64,000 bases of DNA, taken from contig JAKOGI010000342.1 of assembly GCA_029747015.1 (NCBI GenBank), forward strand, positions 211,501-275,500, in the 5' to 3' direction. Both the position numbers and the translations under genes were made by a program. The notes below the pieces were generated by a model that worked only from the letters and a program-made list of their open reading frames with translations, searched no databases and was not told the origin of the DNA. Position 1 is the first letter of the stretch. Every line of letters starts with the position of its first letter. Shown in pieces: positions 32,246 to 44,650 of this stretch. The DNA comes from Carnegiea gigantea (Eukaryota; Streptophyta; Magnoliopsida; Caryophyllales; Cactaceae).

Positions 32246-33170
32246 CTCTGGCATTACCGAATGGGACATCCCTCCAAAAGGGCCATGCCTACCACTTTGA
32301 GATTCTCCAGTAGTGATCAAGATTTTGATAAGTATTGTGAAACTTGTATGCATGCCAAACAAACTCGCATTAAATTTGCATTAAGTCATGATCGAGTTAA
32401 AAATTTGTTTGAATTAATTCACTTTGATATTTGGGGACCATATAAAGTTTCCTCTTCTTGTGGTGCACACTATTTTCTTACTATCGTTGATGATTTTAGT
32501 AGGAGTGTATGGGTATATTTGATGAGAGAAAAAAGTGAGGTTGAGAAATATGTCAGAATCTTTATTACCATGATTAAAACCCAGTTTGCTCAGGATGTTA
32601 AGGTTGTCCGAACTGATAATGGGTGTGAATTCAAAACCGGTTCAATAAGGGATTTGTATGCCCAATATGGGATAATTCACCAGACAAGTTGTGTTGAGAC
32701 ACCACAACAGAATGGCCGAGTAGAAAGAAAACATCGGCATCTGTTAAATGTGGCACGCGCACTTAAGTTTCACACAAGACTGCCTATATTTTTTTGGGGA
32801 GAATGTGTATTAACCACGGCCTACCTAATTAATCGGACTCCGAGTCAGTTAGTAGGCGGCAAAACTCCATACGAGCTGCTATTTAACATGGCACCACAAT
32901 ATGATCACATACGGGTTTTTGGGTGTCTATGCTTTGCTCGAAACAAAGTTGGGATAAATTCGCCTCCCACAGTCAGAAGTGCATCTTTGTTGGATACCCT
33001 TTCGGCAAGAAGGGATGGAAATTGTATGATCTTGAAGACAGTAAATTTCTCGACAGTCGGGATGTGATCTTTTGTGAAAAAGTGTTTCCTTTTGCTGGCC
33101 AATCTTTACCTCAGTCTCAAGATGATTATTCAGCTCCTAAGCCTGGTACTATGTGGCTAGATGATGAAGA
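32246..33170 (+). pseudogene. Copia integrase
   Basis: The zinc region reads LWHYRMGHPSKRAM to YCETCMHAKQTR. The catalytic blocks are HFDIWGPYKVSSS (first Asp), VVRTDNGCEFKTG (second Asp) and TPQQNGRVERKHR (Glu). FFWGECVLTTAYLINRTPS and [21 protein letters not shown] follow. A frameshift near 32945-32965 moves the sense to the next frame, where [20 protein letters not shown] continues. The catalytic residues are all present. Confidence 0.92.
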
Positions 33171-34280
33171 GGAAAGGGGGAGACCGCCTGATCGAGATGA
33201 TGCCCAGCAAGACACCCCGACTCAGTTAGCAGGAGGTACGACTGACCCACAGCAGTGCGTTGAGCATGGTGACCTTGACCATAATACCGTGTCTGCGCCA
33301 AGTCGTGTTCCTACACCCGAGCCAAGTGTTCCTACTCAACGAGCAAGGCGTTCACCGACTAAGTTGGATGATTATGTTTGCTACAGTGCCCACATCAAAA
33401 ACCCTGTTGTCGATGCTGCCTCGTCCCATAAGGAACCTCCTGGTACGTGTTATCCTTTGCATAATTATATTACTTGCACAAAATTTTCTCCTTCCCATCA
33501 ACAGGTTTTGGCAGCTGTTATGAAGGAGGATGAGCCCCGCACTTACTTTGAAGCTGTGAAGTACAGTCACTGGCGCCAAGCCATACGCGAGGAAATCGCT
33601 GCACTCGAGGGCGATGGTACTTGGGAGGTAGTGAAGCTTCCCCCAGGCAAGAGACCCTTAGGGTGTAAATGGGTTTACCGTGTGAAATATAACTCCGACG
33701 GTACCGTTCATCGCTATAAGGCACGTTTGGTGATACGATGGGATCACCAGGAGGAAGGAATTGACTACACTGAGACATTTGCCCCAGTGGCCCGAATCAC
33801 GAGTGTTCGATGTTTCCTCTCTGTCGCCGTAGCAAAGGGTTGGGCATTACACCAGTTGGACGTCAACAATGCTTTTATTCACGGCGATCTACACGAGGAA
33901 GTATACATGACAATGCCTCCTGGGTTCAAGGCCTCCAACTCTGGCGGAGTTTGCAAGTTGAAAAAGTCGTTATATGGGTTGAAACAAGCCCCACGGCAAT
34001 GGTTTGCCAAGTTGTTAGCCAAGCTTTGTGAATACGGATTCATAAAATCCTACACCGACTACTCGTTGTTTACTTATCGAAAAGGAGATGTGTTTTTGGG
34101 CCTTCTTGTTTACGTGGACGACATCATCCTTACATCCAACAACGCTGAGGCGTGTTAAGCTTTCAAAGTATATTTAAATGGGTGCTTCCGCATTAAAGAT
34201 CTGGGACCTCTTAAGTATTTTCTTGGGATCGAAGTAGCTACAGGACCACAAGGGCTATTCTTGAGCCAACGGAAGTATGC
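33171..34280 (+). pseudogene. Copia reverse transcriptase
   Basis: After an acidic linker, RT starts near 33530 ([18 protein letters not shown]). It shows [72 protein letters not shown] and the catalytic [11 protein letters not shown] at about 34113-34140. A TAA at 34156-34158 interrupts the frame; the sense resumes with FRIKDLGPLKYFLGIEVA and LSQRKYALDV. A frameshift near 34285 leads into the RNase H part. Confidence 0.92.
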
Positions 34281-35055
34281 CCTAGATGTGGACTATTGGC
34301 CGCAAAGCCTGCAACATTTCCTATGGAGCAAAATCATCGGCTCGCCCTGCCCGACAGCCGTACATTGCGTGATCCGGGACCGTATCGACGATTGATCGGG
34401 CGCCTCATCTATCTTACCATCACGCATCCTGATCTCACTTATGCAGTTCATATTTTGTCCCAGTTTATACAGGAGCCAAGAGAGGCACACATGGAGGCAG
34501 CTCGGCGAGTGGTTCGATATATTAAAGGTACTCCCGGGCAAGGGATCCATTTGCGTCGTGAATGTAGCATGCAACTTGTGGGTTTTTGTGACTCAAATTG
34601 GGGTGCTTGCCCGCTTTCTCGCAAGTCACTTACTGGTTACTTTATAAAATTCGGGGATTCTCCCATTTCCTAGAAAAACCAAGAAACAAACCACCGTAGC
34701 ACGATCAACCGCAGAGGCGAAATATCGATCTCTTGCAGACGCCACGAGTGAACTCGTATGGCTTCGCTCGTTCCTTACCACCTTGGGTGTCCCTTTTGAC
34801 CGACCTGTTCGCTTATTTTGTGACAATCAGGCAGCCCTCCATATCGCACATAATCCGGTTTTTCACGAGCGCACCAAGCACATCGAGCTTGACTGTCACT
34901 TTGTTCGCGAAAAGCTCGAGGCTGGACTTCTGGCATTGTGCAAGATCTCCACTCACCAACAGCCAGCCCATCTCCTCACGAAGGCTCTCGGTCGGGATCA
35001 TTTCCACTTTTTCAAATCCAAGTTAGGCATTCTCGATTTACATGCTCCAACTTGA
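34281..35055 (+). pseudogene. Copia RNase H
   Basis: The first part (frame of 34296) has AKPATFPMEQNHRLAL, PYRRLIGRLIYLTITHPDL and HMEAARRVVRYIKGTPGQGI, then the RNase H start GFCDSNWGACPLSRKSLTGY. A frameshift near 34670 follows. The next frame gives TTVARSTAEAKYRSLADATS, FCDNQAALHIAHNPVF, ERTKHIELDCHFVREKL and PAHLLTKALGRDHF, ending at LHAPT with stop TGA at 35053-35055. The acidic residues of the DSN, E and DN blocks are present. Confidence 0.9.
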
Positions 35056-35062
35056 GGGGGAG
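35053..35062 (+). other. Polypurine tract
   Basis: TGAGGGGGAG lies immediately before the 3' LTR and overlaps the stop codon of pol, as is usual for compact copia elements. Confidence 0.85.
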
Positions 35063-35287
35063 TGTTGACAGGTCACGTAGCATGAGAATTGTATTGCTTT
35101 TGGAAATCCTTGCATATAGGAGTTTGACTTGGCAAGTAGTTCTAAGTGTTTGGGAATTGTATTTAGTTTTGCATATTGCACATGCACGTGTATATATAGG
35201 GGTCACGAACATTGTATGAGAGACAGCAAATCAAGCATAATAAACACAAGGGGTTAAACCTTAATTCTCTCAGATTAGTTTTTCTCA
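35063..35287 (+). repeat. 3' LTR of the copia element, full length
   Basis: 225 bases from TGTTGACAGG to TTTCTCA, followed by ATGGG at 35288-35292. It keeps the 68-base segment missing from the 5' LTR. Confidence 0.93.
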
Positions 35288-35479
35288 ATGGGAAACTAAT
35301 ACGTCGTCAGTAGGTCGCTAATGTGGCAACAAAACACTAATTTTCTGCCATTGTTTATTAGCGACAAGCAAGACAACAAAGGAGACATTCCGTTGTTGAT
35401 TCCGCAGCTGACTGTAATACATCATCACTAGTTTGTGATATTTCCTCACTATAGCTATTTAGCTTTTTTTTCCCTAGTG
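35288..35479. other. Possible right end of a CACTA-type DNA transposon, interrupted by the copia element
   Basis: It has GTCGCTAATG and TTAGCGACAAG words and ends with TTTTTTTTCCCTAGTG, which read in reverse is CACTAGGG followed by A. This is the form of a CACTA terminal repeat. I could not find a matching left end, so this is weak. Confidence 0.35.
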
Positions 35480-35486
35480 GTGAATA

Positions 35487-36620
35487 GACACAACAATGGG
35501 CATGAAGCTATCCTAAGAAAATGAAGGAAAAGAAAATGCGACATATTACTTAAGTAAGAAATTCCTTGATCACAAGGCTCGGTATATCTAGACTAAAAAG
35601 TTGTGCTTAGCCTTGTTGCAGGCTACCTACAAATTAAGGCACTACATGCTCAATAATAAGGTCAAGGTCATAGCCAAAGTGGATCTATTGAAACATTTCA
35701 CATCACAACTTATTTTGTATTGAAGGAACTCATGTTGGATGGTACTATTCTCTGAATTACATTTGGAGTTCCAAACTCAGAAGTCCATAAAAGGAAGAGC
35801 AATATTTGATTTTCTCCCCATCCCATAAACCAAGAGAAAGAAAACTATGATCTTTCTGATGAAGATATCCTCTTAGTTGAAGATAAAACTTGGCAAATGT
35901 ATTTTGATAGTCCATCTAACCATAAGGGTCACATATCCCAATCTCCACTAAGTTAAATTTCGGGGTAACCAATAATGTGGCCGAGTACGAAACTTGTATT
36001 ATAGGAATCCAAGTTTCTTGACTCTTCAAATTAAAACTTTAAATGTATATGGAGATTCGAGCTTGACTAAAAATCAAATCACTAGAATGTGGAAAGTGAA
36101 AAGTGAGAATTTGACACTTTACCATGGTTGTTTGGAAAAAAATAACTTCCATTTTAATGAATTAACATTAGCCTACAAGGGAGGAAAACCAATTTGCTAT
36201 ACTAAATGAAGAATATGGAATGACTATCATAATAGATAGAAGTTGCAAGCTAGCTTCCTATTGAAAGTAGGGGAGGATGAAGAAAGATCCTTGTGGTACG
36301 CGGATATCCTAAATTACCATCAAAAAAGGGAGTATCCCCCCAATTCCTCGAAACAAGGCCAAAGAGCACTTTGCAGTTTGGCTTTACAATTCATAAAGGA
36401 TCATGACATGCTCAATAAGAACACTACTTACGGTGGCTAAGGCCATTGAGGTGCCAATCACATACCCACAAGATAGATTCAGGACTTGTTAGACCGACCC
36501 TTCTTGTGTAAAACAGATCCTCTCAGGAGCAACCATGAAACTAATGGATGTAGACGGAAGTGAGTTTTCATAACTCACTAATTTAGACCAATTTAAGAAT
36601 TTTCACTCCTAACGAGTTGA
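35487..36620 (+). pseudogene. Tat-lineage gypsy pol fragment (RNase H, second RNase H, integrase end)
   Basis: On plus, joined frames give ATYYLSKKFLDHKARYI and KLCLALLQATYKLRHYML (first RNase H, 35540-35660), then VIAKVDLLKHFTSQ. SDEDILLVEDKTWQMYFDSP with SNHKG follows: this is the start of the second RNase H, with the catalytic YFD. NNVAEYETC and FKCIWRF/LTKNQITRMWKVKSE-like pieces come next (to about 36200). From 36480 the end of integrase appears (MKLMDVDGSEFS, then LDQFKNFH). Most of integrase is missing between, so a deletion has joined these parts. Many stops are present. It closely resembles the fragment at 56169-58068. Confidence 0.75.
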
Positions 36621-37079
36621 AGGAAAGGAACCATACGTAGGAGGCATGAATCCAGCAGTCGCATTTTAACGGCACAAAAATATATGCTGCTAGCACATAG
36701 TTGCATGAAAGTCGATGCCGCTAAGGCTTAGAGGCACTACTAGCATGTCGTTCGAAACCCAATGAGTCTACCCTCTACTACCATTTCAAAAACAGAAGAC
36801 AAAAGGCAAAAAACAAAGCAAAAGTCTTGCATCATAAACAAAGGAAAACTTGACTTTGACCCCATTTCGGGCTTACCCAATCCAACATCACTGATTTAAA
36901 AAAAAAAATTCTGAAGATAGCAACCAAATCAATAAAAAATGAGATGAACAAAAAGTGACAATGTACAATAGGTAAGGTAGCGATTATAGTTCATTGATTT
37001 TATTAAATATTCATTACAAGGAATAAAATTAAAAGAAAATAATGCCCAAAATTTAGGGGGTTATTACATCATGCAAGAC

Positions 37080-38200
37080 CTAAATAGAGGACCACTATCC
37101 CTTTTCTTTAGGGGTGGAGCTAGAGGTTCCTTCCTCGTCTATCTTCTTCCACACCATGCTCTTTATATGGGCAACCTATTTCTCTCGACATTTCTCCTTT
37201 CTTTTCTCCCTCTTGGCTACCTGGTGGGTACTTTGAATGGCATTGGCCCTATCCAAGTAAGCTTTATCCACCTCTTGGGTGACTAGCTTTCTCGGCATGG
37301 GTAGCCGAAAGGTTTTTCCCCTACATTGCCTTCCAAGTCTAGATAACCCTGACCAGTTAGTAAGGGAGCTTGGGGTGAGGATATCGAAATAAGATGTCTC
37401 TTATCTTTGCCCAAATTAATGAATAATTCCCGGAATAGAGATGAAGATCACATCATCAAAACCAAGAAGGGACAAATACTTGGCCCCTTTCTGCAAAACC
37501 CTAAAAATCCTAATTTACCACTAGGGGATAACCTAGTGAATTTCTAAACTCTCCAACAATTCACTCCATTGTGACACCCCCAAGGTGCCTGGTTGGAGTC
37601 CTATGCTTGGGCATAGTTTAGAAAGGTTGCAATTGTGTAGGTCTTCTCTTTGATATGAGAGTCTGCAAATTTCAGATGCGCCGCGAGCCATATCTGTAAA
37701 GTAAAAATCAAAATGTCGAGAAATGACACAACAATGAAAATCCAAAAAAAGCAATGGGAATAGGGCAAATGCCTGACGTAAGAGGAGGCTGCCCCTATAT
37801 AGGTAATAAAGTATGCTAATGGTCATTTCCATGTCATCCAAACCCAAAGACTTTCGGCGAACACCGTAGGAAGGGAGACTCTTTGAAAAGCAATTGCCCA
37901 ATAAAAGGTGCTAGGCATGCCACACCCTAGTCGCTATTAAAAAGCAGTGATAAGCAGATGATGTAGGGCTGTTAGGACTCAATGCTAAAGTACTTTCCCC
38001 TGATGACCCAGCATGGAATGACTTGTTACCCAAGAAAGGTCAATGGTCTTAACATCACATACTTTATCTATCTAAGGAAGCCTAAAATGGCTTCAAATTC
38101 CTGGACCATTTGGCAAATATTCCCCATTAGAAAATGGAAGACATGCATTTGCTAAGCCACTCACATTGTGCTACTCTAAATCTTCACTTGTTTGAAGGAG
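37080..38200 (-). pseudogene. Antisense ORF of the plus-strand Tat remnant, C-terminal part
   Basis: Read on minus, opposite to the pol fragment at 35487. A 122-codon open stretch (37901-37533) contains MGNCFSKSLPSYGVRRKSLG and LDDMEM. Downstream, near 37100-37290, frames spell VTQEVDKAYLDRANAIQS, a Lys/Glu-rich run, and HIKSMVWKKIDEEGTSS. Upstream, near 38060-38110, is EFEAILGFLR. These pieces match in order with 50426-51520 on the other strand (LKATLGFLGSNEP; IGQIFFRKSCILM; TTQEIDESYLDWV; HLRSMVCRRNEEPYSS). The agreement between two decayed copies shows that this was a real protein. No domain name can be given with confidence; it is of the type reported antisense in Tat elements. Confidence 0.6.
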
Positions 38201-41055
38201 TGGAGAACATTTAACCTATAAGGTTCTAACATGTTAGTATGACCCTTTCTTAGGTTACGGGTCCAAGAGTTAAAAAGAGCACCACAGGAAGCCATAAGGA
38301 TTTAAAGAGGATGGTTAAGGCGTGTGGAGCTCTAAGGGGATAGAAAACGATGGGGAAAACACTCCAAATTGCTCCGAATTGAAGGACATCGAACCAGAAA
38401 CACTGCAAGAGCCAGCAACATAATCCTACTATCCTTGGGCATAGGCAACATGAATTAGGGGCCATCGGCTTCCACTAGGGCCCAATGCATACCGCTGAGT
38501 CAGCTGAACACCGGTTAATGAAATCATGTTTTTATTTCCCTCCCAATTATAATATTTTGGCATATTTTTTTCCCAATCTCGAATCGCCATCCCTATTTTG
38601 TGAAATTCTTACTCGAGTAATAAAATTTTCTTCACTTTTTAAAAAATTTCCCTTCAAAGTAGTCCTCTTTTTTTCCCTAAAAAATGCCCACGTTAAAGAT
38701 TGGGGGAGAAGGTTAATTTTCTCTAAAAAATCTCTCAAGTTTTCTTTAGTTTTTCATCAAAAAATTTTTTTGTTCTCTTAAAAAATTTTTAGACTCAATT
38801 GATGGTGCACTTATCTTGCACCTTAGTGCTAACATTCCAATACTGAGCAAAAATCTTAACTTTGAATACTTAAAAACAACCCTTCTAACTTCAAGCCCAT
38901 TCATGGCGATGCATAAATGAAAAAAAAGGGACAAGGAAAAATGATCAAAATCACAAAATGAGTAAATAAAAACAAAGTAAATACACTATCTAAAGGCAAA
39001 TCACAAAACGTTCAAGTATCTAAACAAAACATGCTAAACAAGGATATCTCTCCTATTGATCTTGATCCCTATCCTCACCCTCGGGAGGTTATTCTATGAT
39101 TTGGATCCTAGGCACTGTAGGAAACTCAGAGGAGCTGGAGCTGAACAACCAAGGATCCACCAAATGTCATCGAGTTGAAATATGAGCACAGGTTGTTGTG
39201 GAACCCTTGCCAATGAGTGCCGCAGGATCTCAATCTATCCATGAAACTATGGATAGCCAGGGCCTTACTAGAATCCCATGCCATAGCAATAATAAACATC
39301 ATAGGTCAGCGATGGTTGAGCCTAAGAAGGAGACCTTCCTTTCTCGGCCTCCTTCGGGGAAAAACACTAATGCCTAAGGAACAGGTGGCCCCTACTACCT
39401 GCCCATAAAAGGAGCCTGACTCTATTGCCTCCTTTCATAAGGAAGAGGCACCTCCTTAAGTGCTGAAGGCAACTCAAAAGAAGACCTCAGAGTCTATGGA
39501 GAAGGAATATAGCTCGTTGCCTGCTCCAAAGAGCAAAGAAGAGATTACGTTCCCCGAGTTTGGCAAGCGTCTCAATAATGATGACGAGAAACACCCTGTA
39601 ACATACCTTGAATTAGCAAAATAAAAAAAGAATGAGAGGAAAAAAATTCAAGAAAGAAAAAAACGTAACTAAGGTGGGCTTATTATACCTTAACCCGTCA
39701 TCCCCTCAACAACAGTTGCACCACTACGTCTTGTAGTGGATGGTGGTCTTAGGTCCAGCTACAACCCGAACCATTGCTATGCTCCACTCCCGATTGAACC
39801 TATAAGGGAAGCAAGAAACGATGCGCAAAGTGAAAAAAAGAAAATCAAAAGAAAGAGCCAATCATAGGAAAAAAGCCTCCCTACTAATTTAGAAGAATGT
39901 TTTGCAACTCAGGGATGGCGGTGTCCTTGATTACTTCCTCAATACTTTTGAACTGCTGCACCCCAAAGGCATCAACACCACACTTCAGCACTCATCATGG
40001 GGATGCCCTCAAGGTACTATAAAATGCAAGCTATCATAAAATAACAATAGCGAAAAAGCAAGGCAAATGAAAATCAACAAGATGGTGGGTAGACTGGGAC
40101 CAAAGAAGACATCAAATGCCCTCAGATGAACTCTCTATAGTCCCCCTCCTCAAGGAAGAAAACACTATCATTGCCATCTAAGTACTCAAAAATCTGCTCC
40201 ATGGCAGACGAGGATGTGAAATTGGTCTATGGGTGGGGAGGCTTCGAACTCTAAGGCGTCATTAAATTCGGGATCACTTGATGTTCCAAATGCTCCCCTA
40301 GGTACCAGATAGACCCGAGAGGCCCCTCGATAAGGACCTCTGGTGAGGAAGAGTTAGGGGCTTGTTAGTGAAAGCGGGGAAACTGCTAGCAGTCACCCAA
40401 GGATTCTAGATCAACTGAAGCAAAGTAGAAACTGAGTACTTTCAAAATACAAAAGGAAAGACATCCAAACAAGCCAAGTAAAGAGAAGCATACTTGCATC
40501 CTCAATGGTTGAAACGTTCAAGGCCACTGCTGAACTTGTTAATGTCATTCAAGGCAAGAGCTTCACCGATGAGGTTGTTTTGAGTCCACTAAGCACTGAA
40601 AGGAGCTCATCTGGCATCTTTGGTACTAGGGACAATCTTAGGCAAATGCTCTATAAATTAAAGCTCCAAAAGAAAAATTAAAGATTAAAATAACCAACTA
40701 AGACATTTCGATGCATAAACAAGATAAAGCAAGCGAGGCTGTACGTTAAGCACCTTTCTAAAGCCCTCTACTACAGTCACCATAGGGTAGTTCTCATGAT
40801 CCCATCGATAAGTTGTCCCCATATATTTTTAGTAGAGTTGCAAAGGCTGTAGCACCTTAGTCCGAGTTGCCTAAAGCGGAAACATCGTCGAAGGTGGCCA
40901 TCCACTAAAAATGGCACCGATTACCCTTATCACCCAGGATAGCATAGCCAAGTAGATGCACCATAAAAAGGGAAAGATTTGCTTATAGGAGTGGCCATCT
41001 AAGTATCTGTCTAATATCTCATTGCTCTTGAAGTATTGAATGGAGTTCCTTGTGT
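38201..41055 (-). other. Probable upstream exons and introns of the antisense ORF, strongly decayed
   Basis: No long frame is open, but minus-strand pieces look protein-like: AMEQIFEYLDGNDSVFFLEE near 40170, LNDINKFSSGLERFNH near 40530, and YRWDHENYPMVTVVEGFRK near 40760-40810. Intron-like borders occur beside them. One is an acceptor TTTATAG before AGCATTTGCCTAAG (near 40650, minus); another is a donor GTATGC after GATGCAA (near 40495). The assignment is by position and appearance only. Confidence 0.4.
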
Positions 41056-42090
41056 GAGACTACCCCTTGGCTAAAGACCAAAACAACTCTACATGACCTT
41101 CTCCCCACTCTGAAATCCGAGCAGTACTTCAATGGGTGCATAGACTTGATTAAGGGGTTAAACCTAAGGCAGGTCACCATTATCTTGACATTGTTAGAAA
41201 GCCCTCTATGGAGGTGTTCGATGTCCTAAAGGTTCCCATAGCCCTTCATAAACTCTTGGTTCAGCAAAATAAATTCTAAAGCAGGATCATCAGATCAACT
41301 TCCAAGAAAATCCAAGAATTGTGAGAAAGGAGAAACATCAACAAAAAAACTTAGCACTCCCTTTTGAGCAATGATATAGACATATCAGTGCTTGTCTTTT
41401 GAGACTACCCCTTGGCTAAAGACCAAAACAAGTCTACATGACCTTCTCCCCACTCTGAAATCCGAGCAGTACTTCAATGGGTGCATAGACTTGATCAAGG
41501 GGTTAAACCTAAGGCAGGTCACCATTATCTTGACATTGTTGGAAAGCCCTCTATGGAGGTGTTCGATGTCCTAAAGGTTCCCATAGCCCTTCATAAACTC
41601 TTGGTTCAGCAAAATAAATTCTAAAGCAAGATCATCAGATCAACTTCCAAGAAAATCCAAGAATTGTGAGAAAGGAGAAACATCAACAAAAAAACTTAGC
41701 ACTCCCTTTTGAGCAATGATATAGACATATCAGTGCTTGTCTTTTGAGACTACCCCTTGGCTAAAGACCAAAACAAGTCTACATGACCTTCTCCCCACTC
41801 TGAAATCCGAGCAGTACTTCAATGGGTGCATAGACTTGATCAAGGGGTTAAACCTAAGGCAGGTCACCATTATCTTGACATTGTTGGAAAGCCCTCTATG
41901 GAGGTGTTCGATGTCCTAAAGGTTCCCATAGCCCTTCATAAACTCTTGGTTCAGCAAAATAAATTCTAAAGCAAGATCATCAGATCAACTTCCAAGAAAA
42001 TCCAAGAATTGTGAGAAAGGAGATACATCAACAAAGGAACTTAGCACTCCCTTTTGAGCAATGATATAGACATATCAGTGCTTGTCTTTC
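41056..42090. repeat. Three tandem copies of a 345-bp unit
   Basis: Units at 41056-41400, 41401-41745 and 41746-42090 each begin GAGACTACCCCTTGGC. Units two and three are almost identical. Unit one differs at about four or five places, for example CAACTCTAC against CAAGTCTAC. The exact multiple-of-345 spacing shows recent tandem duplication. 345 is divisible by three, but the unit contains stops on both strands. Confidence 0.97.
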
Positions 42091-42949
42091 GAATACAAGT
42101 TGGACGTTTCAAACTAACTACTAAGGGCCCAAGACCTAGCTCCATAATTGTCCTCAAGTAGTTGGTCATCACATCAACAACGAGAAGGGAGAGCTTGTGT
42201 ACCAGCCATATCCACATGTAATACATAAAAATTGGCTCAAAATTCAAAAAGGTGGAGTTCAAACCCCTACTGCACGAAAAAAACATATGGTAAAGTTTCA
42301 GCAGCATTTCTGCAAGAATTCAACAAAACCAAAACTTAAACTTGTAAAGACAACCAAGGAGCAGGAACTAAATCTAAGTTTCATTTCTAATAGTTTTCTA
42401 CACACAAAATCTGCCCGGTGAACATTTGAAAATACAAGTTCACAACCAAGCTAAGCAATCCTCAAACTCTCCAAAGTCGACATGAAATTCAAAATTTTAA
42501 CTCAAATTACAAATAATTAAGCAAATAATGCAAAAATAACCAAAAATTGTGCAATTGCTTTGAGAAATGAACCAAAAACAAAGCTTTAGGGAGCTTTAGG
42601 CTGCTAGTAATAGCGTTGTAGATAAAATATGCGAAAGAAAGGTGCAAGCTAAAGGAGAAAGAGAAAAGCTTAAGCATTAAGGTTTTGACAACCTTGCAGT
42701 AAGTGAGACCCCCAACGGCTGCCATCAAGTGCAAAATCATGCTGCTGGATTCCATCCATATGCTGAATAATGCCGCCACCTCAGAATTTGACCTAGCAAC
42801 TACGTAGTCATGCTGCTAACTTGGGTTCCAAAAAAATAAATAAATAAGAGAGGGACAATTTGTTTGGTTAAGCACAAGCAACAAACGATGCATGGACACT
42901 TTTTCCAATCTCTATTAAACTAGTGTCCAACCTTCAATCTTTAAATTCT
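42091..42949. other. Unassigned, possible first exon of the antisense ORF
   Basis: Little is recognisable. On minus a short start-like frame near 42770-42680 (MDGIQQHDFALDGSRWGS) is followed by an AT-rich stretch that could be an intron. This is only suggestive. Confidence 0.3.
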
Positions 42950-43575
42950 TATAGGTACCAGTCTCAAAATTTCTAAAAATTAGTAGAGATCACCAAGCCT
43001 CAATTTTTTAGCAAATTTTTAGGATCTGTTAAGACCATTGAGCCCTAAATTTTTACAATATAAGACCTTTTAGGTCACAAATTTTTTAACAAGTAGGAAC
43101 TATTAAGCCTTAAATTTTTAAACTGGTGTAGACCATCAACCTTCAAATTTTTACATACGTAAGAACTTTAATCTCAATTTTTTTTAAAAATCGGTAGAAG
43201 GCATCAAGCACAAAATTTTTAAAGGCATGAGACTTTCAAACCTTAAATTTTACAACCAGTGGAGGCTGTCGAGCGTCAAATTTTTAAAATTGGTAGAGAC
43301 TACCAGGCCTCAAATTTTTTACAGGTGTGAGACCTTCAAATAGTATATTTTGTTTCACGGGTGAAGACTTCCAAACCTCAAACTTTTACAAGTGTGGTAC
43401 CTTCTAGTCTTAAAATTTCCCCGTGAGGCCATCAAACCTCAAATTATTAAAAATGATGGAGATGTCATGCCTTGAATTTTTATAAATGCCAGGCCTTTAA
43501 GTTTTATTTTTTAAAAACCAGTGAAGACCATCAAGCCTCAAATTTTTAACAAGTGGAGACCTTCAAGCATCAAAA
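42950..43575. repeat. Degenerate tandem repeat, about 40-46 bp unit
   Basis: Words such as GAGACCATCAAGCCTCAAATTTTTAA and close variants recur about fourteen times. It lies between the antisense ORF region and the LTR-like sequence at 43796, the same relative place as array A in the Tat element at 16-28 kb, but with a different unit. Confidence 0.8.
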
Positions 43576-44464
43576 TGTTTTTTTTTAAATGTGATTTTAG
43601 ACCTCGAGGTGAGATATAGACCCTAAACCCTTTAAAATCATGCTTGAACACTTTTTGCCTCAATAGGACTTATACTTTTAGGGCGAGGCTAGTCCTCGAT
43701 AGCACTATATTTCACTCTTGCATGTGCATACTTCGTGCCTGGCATTCATATACTTTTCCCTTTACCCTACGGGTCTCAACCAAAGTGAGGGCTTCTGTAA
43801 GCACAAAATTGGTACCCTTGGGATTTTAGACTGACGGAATGCTTGTATGTTCTATGTATTGTTGCCCGATGATGACAAATACCTGACCCATCGAGGGCAA
43901 AAGCAACATAAGTACTTGGATTTCCAATAATTAATTAACAAATAAAATGTTTTCTTGATGCATAAAAATTTCCAAAAAGTATTAAAAACATTTAAAACCT
44001 AATAGTTTCCAGAATAATTACAAAACAAGTTAAGAAACTTTGGGTTTGCATGATTTGCTACTGTGGTGACTTGAATCCTAAATCTTGAGCACGAGTAGGC
44101 GAGGTGACCTATTGTCTCACAATCACCTCTGACAAACAATTCTCTTAAGCTGAAACAAGCACCATGACATTACCTTTAGCGCCACTAGATCCTAGTGATA
44201 ATTTTTTCCCACCTGCCAGCTGCTGTTACGGCTTAGTAGCTATCGCTAGCTCCTATTACATGCCCTCGGAGCCTGTCTTGCTTCCACTCAAATCACATTT
44301 GATTGTATTGTCGATTGCTGCAATCAAGCTATTTCGGGGCTAACTTAACTGATTACATGCCAATAAACCCTATTCCACCTTATGTTAAAATATTAAAGAA
44401 TATAATAATTTGATTTATATTCTTGAAATTATTTCCTACTTGGGGAATCACCTTGCTACCCCTA

Positions 44465-44472
44465 TAAAAAGA
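44465..44472 (+). promoter_or_regulatory. TATA box in the probable Tat LTR
   Basis: CCCCTATAAAAAGAGG is followed about 40-60 bases later by a CT-rich leader; it fits an LTR promoter on plus. Confidence 0.55.
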
Positions 44473-44645
44473 GGTGTGCACCCCTTATTTTCATAGCACT
44501 TGCTTCTAAGAAAATATACTCTCTTCTCCTCTCACACACACATTCTACCATGAGGAAACTCTGCTGTACTTCTTACACTAACAAAACACTAGCAAAATTC
44601 TACCTCTTCCCTCATACGAAACCTTTTTCCAAAACTTGGTAGTAA

Positions 44646-44650
44646 CAAAG
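44646..44650. repeat. Target site duplication CAAAG, left copy
   Basis: Identical to 48034-48038 at the other side of the solo LTR. Confidence 0.85.

Larger units (their letters stand above)
30506..35287 (+). mobile_element. Ty1/copia LTR retrotransposon, complete but mutated
   Basis: This is a 4.8-kb element on plus with TG...CA LTRs (157 and 225 bases), an initiator-Met tRNA primer site, gag, protease, integrase, RT and RNase H in copia order, a polypurine tract and a perfect ATGGG duplication. The LTRs differ by three substitutions in the shared part and by one 68-base deletion in the 5' copy. In-frame stops at 31478, 32243 and 34156, and frameshifts near 32950, 34290 and 34670, disable it. 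It sits within an older DNA-transposon-like sequence. Confidence 0.93.
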
